A stretch of DNA of 64,000 nucleotides, taken from contig NZ_CABPSF010000003.1 in the NCBI RefSeq assembly GCF_902459685.1, forward strand, positions 992,001-1,056,000, written 5' to 3'. Origin of the DNA: Pandoraea iniqua. Lineage in GTDB: Bacteria; Pseudomonadota; Gammaproteobacteria; Burkholderiales; Burkholderiaceae. Below the pieces are notes generated by a model, which had not been told where the DNA came from, searched no databases, and saw only the letters and a list, made by a program, of their open reading frames with translations. The position numbers were made by a program, and so were the translations under genes. How positions within the stretch are numbered: position 1 is the stretch's first letter; each line of letters opens with the position of its first letter. Below are positions 15,653 to 26,284 of the stretch, piece by piece.

Positions 15653-16912
15653 TTACAGGTCGAGCAGCAGGCGCGCCGGATCTTCCAGCGCTTCCTTCAT
15701 GGCGACGAGGCTCAGCACGGCTTCGCGGCCGTCGATGATGCGGTGGTCGTAGCTCATGGCCAGATAGTTCATCGGACGGATGACGATCTCGCCGTTCACC
15801 ACAACAGCGCGTTCCTTCGTGGCGTGCACGCCAAGAATGGCCGACTGGGGCGGGTTGATAATCGGGGTCGACAGCATCGAGCCGAACACACCGCCGTTCG
15901 AGATCGAGAACGTACCGCCGGTCATTTCTTCGATCGACAGCTTGCCGTCGGCAGCCTTCTTGCCGTACTCGGCGATCTTCTTCTCGATGTCGGCCAGGCT
16001 CATCTGGTCGGCATTGCGCAGAATCGGCACCACCAGACCACGCGGCGAGCCGACAGCGATACCGATGTCGAAGTAGCCGTGGTAGACGATGTCGTTACCG
16101 TCGATCGAGGCGTTCACGGCCGGGTACTTCTTGAGCGCGTGCACAGCAGCCTTGACGAAGAACGACATGAAACCCAGCTTCACGCCGTGTTCCTTCTCGA
16201 ACTTGTCCTTGTACTTGTTGCGCAGGTCCATCACCGGCTTCATGTCCACTTCGTTGAACGTGGTCAGAATGGCGTTGGTCTGTTGCGATTGCAGCAGGCG
16301 CTCGGCGATACGGGCGCGCAGACGCGACATCGGCACGCGCTGTTCCGGACGGCCTTCCAGCGACGTGTCGCGGCCAACGGCAGCAGCCACCGACGGCAGC
16401 GAGGCGCGTTGCGCCGGTGCCGGGATCGAAGCAGCAGCGGTCGGCTTGGCGGCGCCAGCGGCCAGGGCGTCGCCCTTGGTCACGCGGCCGTCGCGGCCCG
16501 AGCCGGCAACGTCGGTTGCCGACAGGTTCTTCTCGGCCAGCACCTTGGCAGCGGCCGGGCTGGCGATGCCACCCGAAGCACCACCCGTGGCAGCAGCGGC
16601 TGCGGGGGCAGCGGCCGGTGCAGCGGCTTCCGCCGGCTTGGCGGCGACCGGCGCAGCAGCGCCTGCCTTGGCTTCGGTGTCGATCTTGGCGATGATTTGT
16701 TCCGACGTTACCGTGTCGCCAGCGCTGGCCGTCACTTCGACGAGCACGCCTGCGGCCGGGGCCGGCACTTCGAGCACGACCTTGTCGGTCTCGACTTCGA
16801 TCACGGTTTCATCTTGGGCGATGGCTTCGCCGACTTTTTTCTTCCAGTCGAGCAGGGTGCCTTCGGAAACCGACTCGGAAAACTGGGGGACTTTGACTTC
16901 AACAATGGCCAT
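15653..16912 (-). CDS. odhB: Dihydrolipoamide succinyltransferase (E2) of 2-oxoglutarate dehydrogenase
   Basis: Encodes 419 aa from the ATG at 16912 ([18 protein letters not shown]); a 10-codon longer frame is unlike the family. One lipoyl domain (residues 1-75, lipoyl Lys44 in VETDKV), an Ala/Pro linker, a peripheral-subunit-binding domain ([22 protein letters not shown], about 120-160) and the catalytic domain with [14 protein letters not shown] (His and Asp) near the end. It transfers the succinyl group from OdhA to CoA. Lies 89 bp after odhA. Confidence 0.96.
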   Translation of the reverse strand: MAIVEVKVPQFSESVSEGTLLDWKKKVGEAIAQDETVIEVETDKVVLEVPAPAAGVLVEVTASAGDTVTSEQIIAKIDTEAKAGAAAPVAAKPAEAAAPAAAPAAAAATGGASGGIASPAAAKVLAEKNLSATDVAGSGRDGRVTKGDALAAGAAKPTAAASIPAPAQRASLPSVAAAVGRDTSLEGRPEQRVPMSRLRARIAERLLQSQQTNAILTTFNEVDMKPVMDLRNKYKDKFEKEHGVKLGFMSFFVKAAVHALKKYPAVNASIDGNDIVYHGYFDIGIAVGSPRGLVVPILRNADQMSLADIEKKIAEYGKKAADGKLSIEEMTGGTFSISNGGVFGSMLSTPIINPPQSAILGVHATKERAVVVNGEIVIRPMNYLAMSYDHRIIDGREAVLSLVAMKEALEDPARLLLDL

Positions 16913-17001
16913 TTCTGGATCCTGGATTCGATAAACGTTCAATTCGGAAATACGGCAGCGGCCGTCCCTGGGGGAGGACGACCGCTGTAAGACCTAACCG
17001 G

Positions 17002-19863
17002 TTACTGCACCACGGTCGCGCCCTTCAGGCGACCGAAAGCCGTATCGAGCAGCTGCTTGAGCTGTTCGTAATGCTTGGCGTAGTAGCCCACCGCAGGCGA
17101 GGCCGAGGCCGGACGACCGGCGTAAGCCAGCTTCTGACCGGCGCTCATGCTCTCTGCCAGATGGTGTTCGATGTAGAACCACGGACCCTGATTTTGCGGC
17201 TCGTCCTGGGCCCACACCACTTCGGCGAGGTTTTCGTACTTCTTCAGCTCGTTCTCGAACGCCTTGTGCGGGAACGGGTAGAGCTGTTCCACGCGGACGA
17301 TCGCGACGTCGGTCGACTTGTCTTCGCGACGGCGGGCAATCAGGTCGTAGTACAGGCGGCCCGAGCAGGCAACCACGCGCTTGACCTTCTTGGCGTCGAT
17401 CGAAGCATCGGTCTCGCCGATGACCGTCTGGAAACCGCCCTTGGCGAGTTCCGACAGGTCGCTCACGGCTTCCTTGTGACGCAGCAGCGACTTCGGCGTG
17501 AACACGATCAGCGGCTTGCGCAGCTGGCGGATCATCTGACGGCGCAGCAGGTGGAAGATCTGTGCCGGCGTGGTCGGCTGAACCACTTGCATGTTCGTAT
17601 CGGCGCACAGTTGCAGGTAGCGTTCGATACGGGCCGACGAGTGCTCCGGACCCTGACCTTCATAGCCGTGCGGCAGCAGCATCGTCAGGCCCGACACGCG
17701 GCCCCACTTCACTTCACCGCTCGAGATGAACTGGTCGATCACGACTTGGGCGCCGTTGGCGAAGTCGCCGAACTGGCCTTCCCACAGCACCATCGTGTTC
17801 GGCTCAGCCGTCGAGTAACCGTATTCGAAGCCCAGCACGGCTTCTTCGGACAGCACCGAGTCGATCACCGTGAAGTTGGCCTGACCTTCGGCCACGTGTT
17901 GCAGCGGCACGTACGTACCGTCGTTCCAACGCTCGCGGTTTTGATCGTGCAGCACCGAGTGGCGGTGCGTGAACGTGCCACGGCCCGAATCCTGACCGGT
18001 CAGGCGCACTGCGAAGCCCGACGAGACCAGCGATGCGAAGGCCAGGTGTTCGCCCATACCCCAGTCGAGCGGCTGCTCGCCCAGACCCATCTTGCGACGG
18101 TCGTTGATGACCTTCTCGACGAGCGGGTGAACCTTGAAGTTCGCCGGGATCGTGGTGATGCGCTCAGCCAGACGCTTGAGTTCGGCCAGCGGCACGGCCG
18201 TGTCGGCCTTGTCGGTCCACTGCTTGTTCAGGAACGGCACCCAGTCCACCGAGTACTTGCTCTTGTAGTTCGAGAGCACCGGATCGATGGTGTGATGACC
18301 GTCGTCCATGGCCTTGCGGTAGGCCTTGACGAAGCCGTCGCCTTCTTCGGCGGTGATCACGCCTTGCGTGACCAGCTTCTCGACGTACAGTGCGCGCGTG
18401 CCCGGGTGCTGGGCAATCTTCTTGTACATCAGCGGCTGCGTGACCGCCGGGGTGTCTTGCTCGTTGTGACCCAGCTTGCGGTAGCAAACGATGTCGACCA
18501 CGGCGTCCTTCTTGAATTCCTGACGGAATTCGAGGGCCAGTTGCATGGCCAGCACGACCGCTTCCGGATCGTCGCCGTTCACGTGCAGCACCGGCGCTTC
18601 GATCATCTTGACCACGTCCGAGCAGTACGTCGTCGAACGGGCGTCACGCGGGTCCGACGTGGTGAAGCCGATCTGGTTGTTGATGACGATGTGCACCGTG
18701 CCGTGCGTGCCGTAACCGCGCGTTTGTGCGAGGTTCAGCGTTTCCATCACGACGCCCTGACCTGCGAAGGCCGCGTCGCCGTGCACTTGCACCGGCAGCA
18801 CGCTGGCGGCATCGGCTTCGCCACGGCGGTCCATACGGGCCTTGGCCGAACCTTCGACCACCGGGTTCACGATTTCCAGGTGCGACGGGTTGAACGCCAG
18901 CGACAGGTGGACCGGGCCACCGCTCGTCGAGACGTCGCTCGAGAAGCCCTTGTGGTACTTCACGTCACCGGCCGGCAGGTCGTCGACGTGCTTGCCTTCG
19001 AATTCGGCGAACAGGTCCGACGGCATCTTGCCGAGGGTGTTGACCAGCACGTTCAGACGGCCGCGGTGGGCCATGCCGATCACGATTTCTTGCACGCCCT
19101 TGGCACCGGCGTGGTGAACCAGTTCGTCCATCGCCACGATGAACGATTCGCCGCCTTCGAGCGAGAAGCGCTTCTGGCCGACGAACTTGGTATGCAGGAA
19201 GCGCTCGAGGCCTTCAGCGGCCGTCAGGCGTTCCAGAATGTGCTTTTTCTTTTCAGCGGTGAAGTTGGGCGTTGCACGCGCCTTCTCCAGACGCTCTTGC
19301 CACCAGCGCTTCTGCACCGGGTCGCTGATGTACATGTACTCGGCGCCGATCGAGCCGCAGTACGTGTCGCGCAGCGACTTCAGGAGGTCACGCAGGCTGG
19401 CTTGCTCGAAACCGAAGTACGTGTTCTCAGCGGAGTACACGCCATCCATGTCGGCTTCGGTCAGGTCGTAGAAGGCCGGTTCCAGTTCCGGAATGGCCGG
19501 GCGTTCCTGACGCTTGAGCGGATCCAGGTTGGCCCAGCGGGCACCCAGGAAGCGGTAAGCGGCAACGAGCGACTGCACGTGAACCTGCTTGCGGGCCACG
19601 GCCATGTCGGACGCACCGGTACGCGGCAGGAAGGCGTTGGCCTTCGCGCGTTGGGCGAACGACTCCACGATCGGGGCGTGAGCCACGTCGTTGGCGTTGG
19701 AACCATCAACAGCGGGAACGTTTTGCAGCGCGTCGAAATACTGGCGCCAGTTGTCCGGCACAGAAGCCGGATTATCAAGATACGACTCGTACAACTCTTC
19801 AACGTAGGGGGCATTGCCGCCGAAGAGATACGAGTTCGCTTGGAATTGTTCCATCAAACTCAT
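17002..19863 (-). CDS. odhA: 2-oxoglutarate dehydrogenase E1 component
   Basis: Encodes 953 aa, full length. The start MSLMEQFQANSYLFGGNAPYVEELYE is typical and has an AAGGTGAG ribosome-binding site. Thiamine-pyrophosphate and active-site segments are visible: IGMAHRGRLNVLVNTLGK, SLAFNPSHLEIVNPVVEG, HGDAAFAGQGVVMETLNL, NNQIGFTTSDPRDARST and the C-terminal LPHGYEGQGPEHSSAR. It decarboxylates 2-oxoglutarate in the TCA cycle and loads succinyl on OdhB. First gene of the odhA-odhB-lpdA operon. Confidence 0.97.
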   Translation of the reverse strand: MSLMEQFQANSYLFGGNAPYVEELYESYLDNPASVPDNWRQYFDALQNVPAVDGSNANDVAHAPIVESFAQRAKANAFLPRTGASDMAVARKQVHVQSLVAAYRFLGARWANLDPLKRQERPAIPELEPAFYDLTEADMDGVYSAENTYFGFEQASLRDLLKSLRDTYCGSIGAEYMYISDPVQKRWWQERLEKARATPNFTAEKKKHILERLTAAEGLERFLHTKFVGQKRFSLEGGESFIVAMDELVHHAGAKGVQEIVIGMAHRGRLNVLVNTLGKMPSDLFAEFEGKHVDDLPAGDVKYHKGFSSDVSTSGGPVHLSLAFNPSHLEIVNPVVEGSAKARMDRRGEADAASVLPVQVHGDAAFAGQGVVMETLNLAQTRGYGTHGTVHIVINNQIGFTTSDPRDARSTTYCSDVVKMIEAPVLHVNGDDPEAVVLAMQLALEFRQEFKKDAVVDIVCYRKLGHNEQDTPAVTQPLMYKKIAQHPGTRALYVEKLVTQGVITAEEGDGFVKAYRKAMDDGHHTIDPVLSNYKSKYSVDWVPFLNKQWTDKADTAVPLAELKRLAERITTIPANFKVHPLVEKVINDRRKMGLGEQPLDWGMGEHLAFASLVSSGFAVRLTGQDSGRGTFTHRHSVLHDQNRERWNDGTYVPLQHVAEGQANFTVIDSVLSEEAVLGFEYGYSTAEPNTMVLWEGQFGDFANGAQVVIDQFISSGEVKWGRVSGLTMLLPHGYEGQGPEHSSARIERYLQLCADTNMQVVQPTTPAQIFHLLRRQMIRQLRKPLIVFTPKSLLRHKEAVSDLSELAKGGFQTVIGETDASIDAKKVKRVVACSGRLYYDLIARRREDKSTDVAIVRVEQLYPFPHKAFENELKKYENLAEVVWAQDEPQNQGPWFYIEHHLAESMSAGQKLAYAGRPASASPAVGYYAKHYEQLKQLLDTAFGRLKGATVVQ

Positions 19864-20143
19864 TTTGCGCTCACCTTTTCTACGAGTAGCTCGAGAAATA
19901 GCGGGTTACGAAACCTTCCGCGACACGGCCTGACCGGATAGCGGATTGCGTGAATCAAGTGGTGCTTGGAAGGACCTGATCAATCACGGCGAGGAGCATA
20001 GCACGTTTTCCCCGCACCCACCGGGCCGGAAAGCCGTCACACGGGGCTGACCGGCGTTACCGTCCGTTACGCACCGTTACGCGCCGGGACGGCCTTCACA
20101 GCCCCGCAAACGGGCGTTTGACACGTTGACGCCCCAAAACCGG

Positions 20144-20176
20144 CTGCCGCTATCCTGCCGCTAACCTGCCGCTATT
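20144..20176. repeat. 11-bp tandem repeat, three copies
   Basis: CTGCCGCTATC, CTGCCGCTAAC and CTGCCGCTATT follow without gaps in the odhA-cysJ intergenic region. Confidence 0.9.
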
Positions 20177-20277
20177 CGACCCCGATTTTGCGGCACCGCC
20201 CCCTGAATGCGCCGTCAACACGCCGTCATCACGCATCGTGCGGTAACGCCAGACGTCATCGGCAAGCGGTTTCCGCT

Positions 20278-20337
20278 TTATGCTTATATGGAAATTGGAT
20301 ATATAGGAATTAAATTTTATTATTTTAATTTCTAATC
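20278..20337 (+). promoter_or_regulatory. AT-rich island, likely cysJI control region
   Basis: About 60 bp with only a handful of G or C bases, in a window that is otherwise strongly GC-rich. It contains TATATGG, GGATATATAGG and the run TTTTATTATTTTAATTTC. It lies 112-171 bp before the cysJ start. CysB-type activators of sulfur genes bind long AT-rich sites, so this is a reasonable place for such control; no exact site can be named. Confidence 0.45.
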
Positions 20338-20448
20338 AGTGACCGATATCGTGTCGACTATCCCCTTGCCGGTCCATCTGGGGGTGGCTTGACGGGTCAG
20401 ACCCGCCCGGGCTTCCGCGCTGGTCCGGCCCCTGGAGCCAACAAAGAC

Positions 20449-22278
20449 ATGCAAGAGACGACGCCTCTCACTGCCCAGCAGGCCCAGTTGCTCAGCCAAC
20501 TGGTCCAAGGCCTTTCTACCGAACAGCTCGCGTGGGTGCGCGGCTTTCTCGCCGGTATCAATCACTCGGTCAAGCAGGCAGGCACGCAAGCCCCGGCCGC
20601 GACGGCCAGCGCCGCCGCCCCGCAGTTGACCATTCTGTATGGTTCGCAGACGGGCCACGCGCAGGAAGTCGCCGAACATGCGAAGGCACGTGCCGTCGCC
20701 GCCGGCTTCAAGGTCGACCTGTTCGCGATGGGTGACTATAAAGCGTCGCGCCTGAAGAACGACAAGCTGCTGCTCGTGGCAGTCTCCACGCAGGGCGAGG
20801 GCGAACCGCCCGACGATGCCCGTGATTTCTATGAATTCCTGCACGGCGAGAAAGCCCCGAAGCTTCAGGGCACGCGCTTTGCCGTGCTGGGCCTCGGCGA
20901 TTCGAGCTATGAGAAGTTCTGCCAGGCCGGCAAGGACTTCGATACGCGCCTCGCCGCGCTGGGCGCCGAGCGTCTGGTGAACCGTGTCGACAGCGACGTC
21001 GACTACGACGCCCCCGCCGAGCGCTGGATCGAAGAAGCCGTTGAAGCCCTCAAGCGCGTGGCCGCACCGGCCACGGCAGGCGCCGGCAACGCGACCGGTG
21101 ACGGGTTCAGCCTCGCAGCCCTCGCCAGCGGCGTAGCCCCGGCCGCCGCCGCGAGCCAATACAGCCGCAAGCATCCGTTCGAAGCGACCGTCCTCGAGAA
21201 CATCAAACTCTCGGGCCGTGGCTCCTCGAAGGAAGTGCATCACGTCGAGCTCTCGCTCGAAAGCTCGGGCCTCACGTACGAGCCGGGCGACGCGCTGGGT
21301 GTGGTCGTGAAGAACGACGACACGCTGGTCGACGACCTGATCGATACGCTCGCCCTCGATCCGCAGGCCACCACGACCACACAAGACAGCACCCTGACCC
21401 TGCGCGACGCATTCCTGCGCGCCTACGACATCACCACCCTCTCGCGCGCCTTCCTCGAGAAGTACGCCGCGCTGGCCGAGTCGACCGAACTCAAGGCGCT
21501 GCTCGCCGTGGGTAACGAAGCTGCCCTGCGCGATTATCTGTATGGCCGCGACGTGCTCGACGTCGTACGCCAGTTCCCGGCCCGCAAGGTAAAGGCCGCC
21601 GAATTCGTCGGCACGCTGCGCACGCTTCAGCCGCGCCTGTACTCGATCGCATCGAGCCTCGCCGCGAACCCGGAAGCCGTGCACATCACCGTGGGCGCCG
21701 TGCGCTACGACAGCCATGGCCGCGCGCGTCGCGGTGTGGCATCGACGTATCTGGCCGACATCGCCCGCGAAGGCGAAACGGTGCCGGTCTATATTGAAGC
21801 GAACCGCAACTTCAAGTTGCCGGGCGACACCAACGCCCCGGTCATCATGATCGGCCCGGGCACCGGCATCGCCCCGTTCCGCGCCTTCGTCGAAGAGCGT
21901 CAGGCACTGGACGCGCCGGGCAAGAACTGGTTGTTCTTCGGCGATCGCAACTTCCGCACCGACTTCCTGTATCAGCGCGAATGGCAGCGCTACGTGAAAG
22001 ACGGCGCGCTCAACAAGATCGATCTGGCGTTCTCGCGCGACACCGAAGACAAGGTCTACGTGCAGCACCGCATGCGCGAGCAAGGCAAGGAACTGTACGC
22101 ATGGCTGCAAGAAGGCGCGCACCTCTACGTGTGCGGCGACGCCGACCAGATGGCACGTGACGTGAATACCGCACTCGTGGACATCGTGGCCGAGCACGGC
22201 GGTCTGGCCGCCGACGCCGCCGCCGAGTACGTGAAGACGCTGCAACGCGAGAAGCGCTATCAGCGCGACGTGTACTGA
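20449..22278 (+). CDS. cysJ: NADPH sulfite reductase flavoprotein subunit (CysJ)
   Basis: Encodes 609 aa from the ATG at 20449. A TTG at 20389 would add 20 residues, but the MQETTPLTAQQ start aligns with known CysJ N-termini, which also continue into LSTEQLAWVRGFLAG. The flavodoxin (FMN) domain begins LTILYGSQTGHAQEVAEHA (about residues 60-200). FAD binding shows RLYSIASSL. The NADPH module has GPGTGIAPFRAFVEERQ and YVCGDADQMARDVN. It ends in RYQRDVY, the classic CysJ tail. It passes electrons from NADPH to CysI in assimilatory sulfite reduction, in the cytoplasm. cysI follows after 53 bp. Confidence 0.94.
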   Translation: MQETTPLTAQQAQLLSQLVQGLSTEQLAWVRGFLAGINHSVKQAGTQAPAATASAAAPQLTILYGSQTGHAQEVAEHAKARAVAAGFKVDLFAMGDYKASRLKNDKLLLVAVSTQGEGEPPDDARDFYEFLHGEKAPKLQGTRFAVLGLGDSSYEKFCQAGKDFDTRLAALGAERLVNRVDSDVDYDAPAERWIEEAVEALKRVAAPATAGAGNATGDGFSLAALASGVAPAAAASQYSRKHPFEATVLENIKLSGRGSSKEVHHVELSLESSGLTYEPGDALGVVVKNDDTLVDDLIDTLALDPQATTTTQDSTLTLRDAFLRAYDITTLSRAFLEKYAALAESTELKALLAVGNEAALRDYLYGRDVLDVVRQFPARKVKAAEFVGTLRTLQPRLYSIASSLAANPEAVHITVGAVRYDSHGRARRGVASTYLADIAREGETVPVYIEANRNFKLPGDTNAPVIMIGPGTGIAPFRAFVEERQALDAPGKNWLFFGDRNFRTDFLYQREWQRYVKDGALNKIDLAFSRDTEDKVYVQHRMREQGKELYAWLQEGAHLYVCGDADQMARDVNTALVDIVAEHGGLAADAAAEYVKTLQREKRYQRDVY

Positions 22279-22331
22279 GCGAAGAACGATTCAGCCTGAA
22301 CCGATAACAGCAGTCGATAACAGCAGCCCAC

Positions 22332-24056
22332 ATGACGCAAACAACGCAAGCCAACGCCGCGCCCGCGGCAGCGCGCTCCGAGGTCGAGAAGATCAAGGAC
22401 GTCAGCAACTACCTGCGCGGCACCATTGCCGAAGGCCTCGCCGACCCGCTCACGGGCGCGATCTTCGAGCGTGACGCCCAGTTGCTCAAGTTCCACGGCT
22501 CGTACATGCAGGACGATCGCGACCTGCGCGCCGAACGTCAGAAGCAGAAACTCGAACCGGCCTACCAGTTCATGATCCGGCTGCGCATGCCGGGCGGCGT
22601 GTGCACGCCCGAGCAATGGCTCAAGCTCGACGATCTGGCGCAGAAATACGGCGGCAACACCATTCGTCTGACCACGCGCCAGACCGTGCAGTATCACAAC
22701 GTGCTCAAGCACCAGTTGCGCCCGCTCATTCGCGGCATGGACGAAGTGGCCATGACCAGCATCGCCGCCTGCGGCGACGTGAACCGCAACACGCTGGTGT
22801 CGAACAACCCGCATCTGTCGCCGGCCCACGCGGCCGCGCTCGACTGGTGCCTGAAGATCGACCAGCACCTGCTGCCGCAAACCACCGCGTACCGTGAAAT
22901 CTGGCTGGGCGACAAGCGTCTGGGTGCGGGCAAGGAAGATCACGAGCCGATCTACGGCAAGCACTATCTGCCGCGCAAGTTCAAGATCGCCATCGCGATT
23001 CCGCCGAACAACGACGTCGATATCTACGCCAACGATCTGGGCTTCATCGCGATCGTGAACGCCGACGGCCAGCTCGAAGGCTTCAACGTAACGGTCGGCG
23101 GCGGCATGGGCATGACGCACGGCGACGCCGCGACGTATCCGCGCGCAGGCACCGTTATCGGCTACACGCCGGCGGACCGCATCGTCGACGTGGCCGAGAA
23201 GGTGCTGCTCGTGCAGCGCGACTTCGGCGACCGCACGAACCGCAAGCATGCACGCCTGAAGTACACCATTGACGACCGTGGCGTGGAGTGGTTCAAGGAA
23301 GAACTCAATCGCTATCTGGGCTGGAATCTCGAGCCGGTGCGCGCATTCAAGTTCACCACCAACGGCGATCAGTACGGCTGGCTCAAGGGCGCCGACGATC
23401 TCTGGCACCTGACGCTGTTCATCCAGAATGGCCGCGTGAAAGACTGGGACGACTACCGCCTGATGACCGGCCTGCGCGAAGTCGCCAAGGTGCACGACGG
23501 CGACATCCGCATCACCGGCAATCAGAACCTGATCATCGGCCGCGTGAGCGAAGCGAACAAGCCGCAGATCGAAGCGCTGGTGAAGGAGTACGGGCTGCTC
23601 GACGGCAAGCATCAAGGGGCCCTGCGCCTGAACTCGATGGCCTGCGTGGGCTTTCCCACCTGCGGTCTGGCGCTGGCAGAAAGCGAACGCGCGCTGCCCG
23701 AGTTGGTGACGCGTCTGGAAAAGGTCTTGGACGACACCGGTCTTGCCGGTGAGCCGATCACCATTCGCACGACCGGCTGCCCGAATGGCTGCGCACGCCC
23801 GTATCTGGCGGAAATCGGTCTGGTCGGCAAGTCGACGGGCAAGTACAACTTGTATCTGGGTGCCGGCTTCCACGGCCAGCGTCTGAACAAGCTCTACAAG
23901 GAGTCGGTCAACGACGACCAGATCGTGGCGGAGCTCACTCCCCTCTTCCAGCAATATGCCAAGACGCGCGAAGCCGGCGAGAAGTTCGGTGACTTCCTCG
24001 TGCGACAAGGCATCGTGAAGGAAGTGGTCGAAGCCCGTGAGGACTTCCACGGCTGA
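22332..24056 (+). CDS. cysI: NADPH sulfite reductase hemoprotein subunit (CysI)
   Basis: Encodes 574 aa, full length. The siroheme/4Fe-4S ligands are visible as MACVGFPTCGLALAESE (C-x5-C) and TTGCPNGCARPY (C-x3-C). The substrate-site Arg and Lys region TIRLTTRQTVQYHN and TSIAACGDVNRNT are also present. It reduces sulfite to sulfide with six electrons from CysJ. Together with cysJ this makes the enteric-type NADPH enzyme rather than the ferredoxin-dependent type. A terminator follows. Confidence 0.96.
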   Translation: MTQTTQANAAPAAARSEVEKIKDVSNYLRGTIAEGLADPLTGAIFERDAQLLKFHGSYMQDDRDLRAERQKQKLEPAYQFMIRLRMPGGVCTPEQWLKLDDLAQKYGGNTIRLTTRQTVQYHNVLKHQLRPLIRGMDEVAMTSIAACGDVNRNTLVSNNPHLSPAHAAALDWCLKIDQHLLPQTTAYREIWLGDKRLGAGKEDHEPIYGKHYLPRKFKIAIAIPPNNDVDIYANDLGFIAIVNADGQLEGFNVTVGGGMGMTHGDAATYPRAGTVIGYTPADRIVDVAEKVLLVQRDFGDRTNRKHARLKYTIDDRGVEWFKEELNRYLGWNLEPVRAFKFTTNGDQYGWLKGADDLWHLTLFIQNGRVKDWDDYRLMTGLREVAKVHDGDIRITGNQNLIIGRVSEANKPQIEALVKEYGLLDGKHQGALRLNSMACVGFPTCGLALAESERALPELVTRLEKVLDDTGLAGEPITIRTTGCPNGCARPYLAEIGLVGKSTGKYNLYLGAGFHGQRLNKLYKESVNDDQIVAELTPLFQQYAKTREAGEKFGDFLVRQGIVKEVVEAREDFHG

Positions 24057-24078
24057 TCGGCACGGCGTGAGCAGAAAA

Positions 24079-24112
24079 CAAAAACGCGACGGTTGCCCGT
24101 CGCGTTTTTGTT
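24079..24112. terminator. Bidirectional Rho-independent terminator
   Basis: ACAAAAACGCGACGG and CCGTCGCGTTTTTGT pair perfectly around TTGC, 22 bp after the cysI stop. A-run and T-run flanks let it serve both cysI and the convergent lipoprotein gene at 24166. Confidence 0.93.
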
Positions 24113-24165
24113 GATGGCTTACCGTACGAGTGCGGCACCGAAGTCCCGCATCGCCACCTCATACG

Positions 24166-24561
24166 TCAGTCGTTACTGCCCGCGTACGGCACCATGCAGC
24201 GCCTGACGGTGGCCTGAAAATCAGGCGACAGCTTGCTGCCCGGCGTCTCGTAGTACTGCACACGGGCGCCGAAGCCACCCTGCATGATGTCCACGTACGG
24301 GTTGTAGGTGGCTTTACCTTCGGCATCCGGTCCGCGATAGACGCGCACGCGGTCAGCGCCTTGACGGGCATAGCCGGTCGAATCGACGTTCGGCGACAGT
24401 TCGCTCCAGCCGTGATAGATGCAGTTGAGCACCATGAAGCGGTCGGCTTCGGTCCCCTGGTCGAGCAGTCGCCCCGTTGCCGGATCGGGCCGGCTCATCT
24501 GGTTGATCGGACCGCAACCTGCCAGGATCGCTACTGCCGCCAACAGCGCCATTCGCTTCAT
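24166..24561 (-). CDS. Hypothetical lipoprotein
   Basis: Encodes 131 aa. The short signal peptide ends in AAVAILAGC (lipobox, Cys16). The mature part holds MVLNCIYHGWSEL, VRVYRGPDAEGKATYNPYVDIMQGGFGARVQYYETPGSK and a C-terminal VRRCMVPYAG; the two Cys outside the lipobox may pair. No family name can be given. It is alone between cysI and the chemoreceptor gene and is convergent with cysI. Confidence 0.75.
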   Translation of the reverse strand: MKRMALLAAVAILAGCGPINQMSRPDPATGRLLDQGTEADRFMVLNCIYHGWSELSPNVDSTGYARQGADRVRVYRGPDAEGKATYNPYVDIMQGGFGARVQYYETPGSKLSPDFQATVRRCMVPYAGSND

Positions 24562-24664
24562 ACCTCGACACCCTCAACTGAACAAAAGATGCCGAATGTT
24601 ACCCGGTTCGGCGCGCCGCCGCCATGAACGCGCCCAAAGCGGCCGCTGGCGACGGCTGCCAATG

Positions 24665-26284
24665 TCATGCCGCCAACGTCAACGGCGGCGTCGCCACGGC
24701 ATGCAGCGCGGCACGCCGTTGGCCGCCAGCGTGACTTTCATCGCCTAACCGGAAACGGGCCATCTCGGCACGCAAGGCACTCGTCTGGTCTTCGAGCGAG
24801 GCCGCCGCAGCGGCGGCCTGCTCGACCAGCGCTGCGTTCTGTTGCGTGACCGTATCCATTTGCGTGACGGCCTGATTCACCTGTTCGATGCCGCCGCTCT
24901 GCTCGTCGGACGCGGCGGAGATTTCGCCCATGATGTCGGTTACGCGCTGCACCGCTTGCACGATGTCGTTCATCGTGCGGCCAGCTTCGGCCACCAGCGA
25001 CGATCCGTCAGACACCTTTTGCGCCGAGGCCTCGATCAACGCCTTGATCTCGCGCGCAGCCGTGGCGCTGCGTTGCGCGAGCGTGCGCACTTCCCCGGCC
25101 ACCACCGCGAAGCCCCGTCCCTGCTCGCCCGCACGCGCCGCTTCCACCGCCGCATTGAGCGCCAGAATATTCGTCTGGAAAGCGATGCCGTCGATCACGC
25201 TGATGATCTCCACCACCTGCGACGAGCTGCTGGAAATACCGTGCATCGTATCGACCACGCGCGCGACCACCTGTCCGCCGCGCGAGGCAATGTCCGACGC
25301 GTTGACGGCAAGCTGGCTCGCCTGACGTGCGTTGTCGGCATTCTGCTTAACGGTCGCGGTCAATTCTTCCATCGACGAGGCGGTTTCTTCGAGCGATGCC
25401 GCCTGCTGCTCCGTGCGGGCCGACAGATCCGTGTTGCCTGCCGCAATCTCAGCTGTCGCCGTGGCCATCGCATCGCAACTGCGGCGCACCCCGCGAATCG
25501 TGCCTGCCAGCCGCGACTGCATGGCGTCGACGCCGCGCATGAGCAGCGACATCTCGTCCTTGCCGCGCACTTCGATCTGGTTATCGAGTTGACCGGCAGA
25601 GATCGCTTCGAAATGCGTAAGCGCATCGTGCAGCGGCCGCATGATCGCGCCGCGCAACGAGAAATAGCAGGCAATCGAGAGCAGCACGCCCAGCACCGTG
25701 GCCGCCACGCTCACCCAGCGGAATATGGCGAGCTCCGCCATCGAGGCCTCATAGGTCTCGCGACCGAGCTTCATCTTGTAGGCGGCCAGCGCGTCGCTCA
25801 CCGTCGTCAGTGCCGCATAGTTCTTCGGCAGCGAATTCATGGTGATGTCGTCCATGGCCGCGCGATCGCCGGCGTTGATGGCAGCGATCATCGGGTTCAT
25901 GCCCTTCTCGAAGAACGTCGCACGGCGCGCGGCAACCTCGTCGGCCATGCGTTGCTCCTCAGCGCCACGGGGCAGTGCCAGATAGGCGGCCCACGCCGCG
26001 TCGGCGTCCTTGAGCATGCCCTGCGCGCGGCTGACGACCTTAGGGACGTCGGGAGAATCGGGGTGAAGCACCACCCGGTCGAGGATGGCGCGCGTGCGGG
26101 CCAATGTGGCGTTGTCCTTACCCAGTGCCACCGTCGCCGCAAGATGACTGGCATACGTCTCACGCAGTGCATCGCCCGTGCGCGTCATACCGGCGATACC
26201 CAACGCGCCCATCAGAATCAACAATGCCGCCAACAACGCCATGGTCAAACCCAGGCGCGCCTTAATCGAAAAGCTCCGCAACAT
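24665..26284 (-). CDS. Methyl-accepting chemotaxis protein
   Basis: Encodes 539 aa. Two transmembrane segments (about residues 13-33 and 190-210) flank a periplasmic four-helix-type sensor (Tar/MCP_N-like, with [16 protein letters not shown]). A HAMP domain follows ([30 protein letters not shown]). The signalling tip is [50 protein letters not shown] in pieces, the universal MCP hairpin. There is no C-terminal CheR-binding pentapeptide. The ligand cannot be told. No che genes are nearby, so it must signal to a che system encoded elsewhere. Confidence 0.94.
   Translation of the reverse strand: MLRSFSIKARLGLTMALLAALLILMGALGIAGMTRTGDALRETYASHLAATVALGKDNATLARTRAILDRVVLHPDSPDVPKVVSRAQGMLKDADAAWAAYLALPRGAEEQRMADEVAARRATFFEKGMNPMIAAINAGDRAAMDDITMNSLPKNYAALTTVSDALAAYKMKLGRETYEASMAELAIFRWVSVAATVLGVLLSIACYFSLRGAIMRPLHDALTHFEAISAGQLDNQIEVRGKDEMSLLMRGVDAMQSRLAGTIRGVRRSCDAMATATAEIAAGNTDLSARTEQQAASLEETASSMEELTATVKQNADNARQASQLAVNASDIASRGGQVVARVVDTMHGISSSSSQVVEIISVIDGIAFQTNILALNAAVEAARAGEQGRGFAVVAGEVRTLAQRSATAAREIKALIEASAQKVSDGSSLVAEAGRTMNDIVQAVQRVTDIMGEISAASDEQSGGIEQVNQAVTQMDTVTQQNAALVEQAAAAAASLEDQTSALRAEMARFRLGDESHAGGQRRAALHAVATPPLTLAA

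Larger units (their letters stand above)
19864..20448. other. Divergent intergenic region between odhA and cysJ
   Basis: 585 bp. It must hold the odhA promoter on the minus strand and the cysJ promoter on the plus strand. Visible structure: imperfect repeats of CGTTACGCAC (about 20054-20085), an 11-bp tandem array (20144-20176) and an AT-rich island (20278-20337) 110 bp before cysJ. No gene is seen. Confidence 0.6.

Noticed and set aside
17071-19941. 956-codon ORF opposite odhA
   Set aside because: Antisense frame opened by high GC at third positions; odhA itself is a full, unmistakable match to its family. The long ORFs opposite lpdA, cysJ, cysI, mrcA and gshA are rejected for the same reason.
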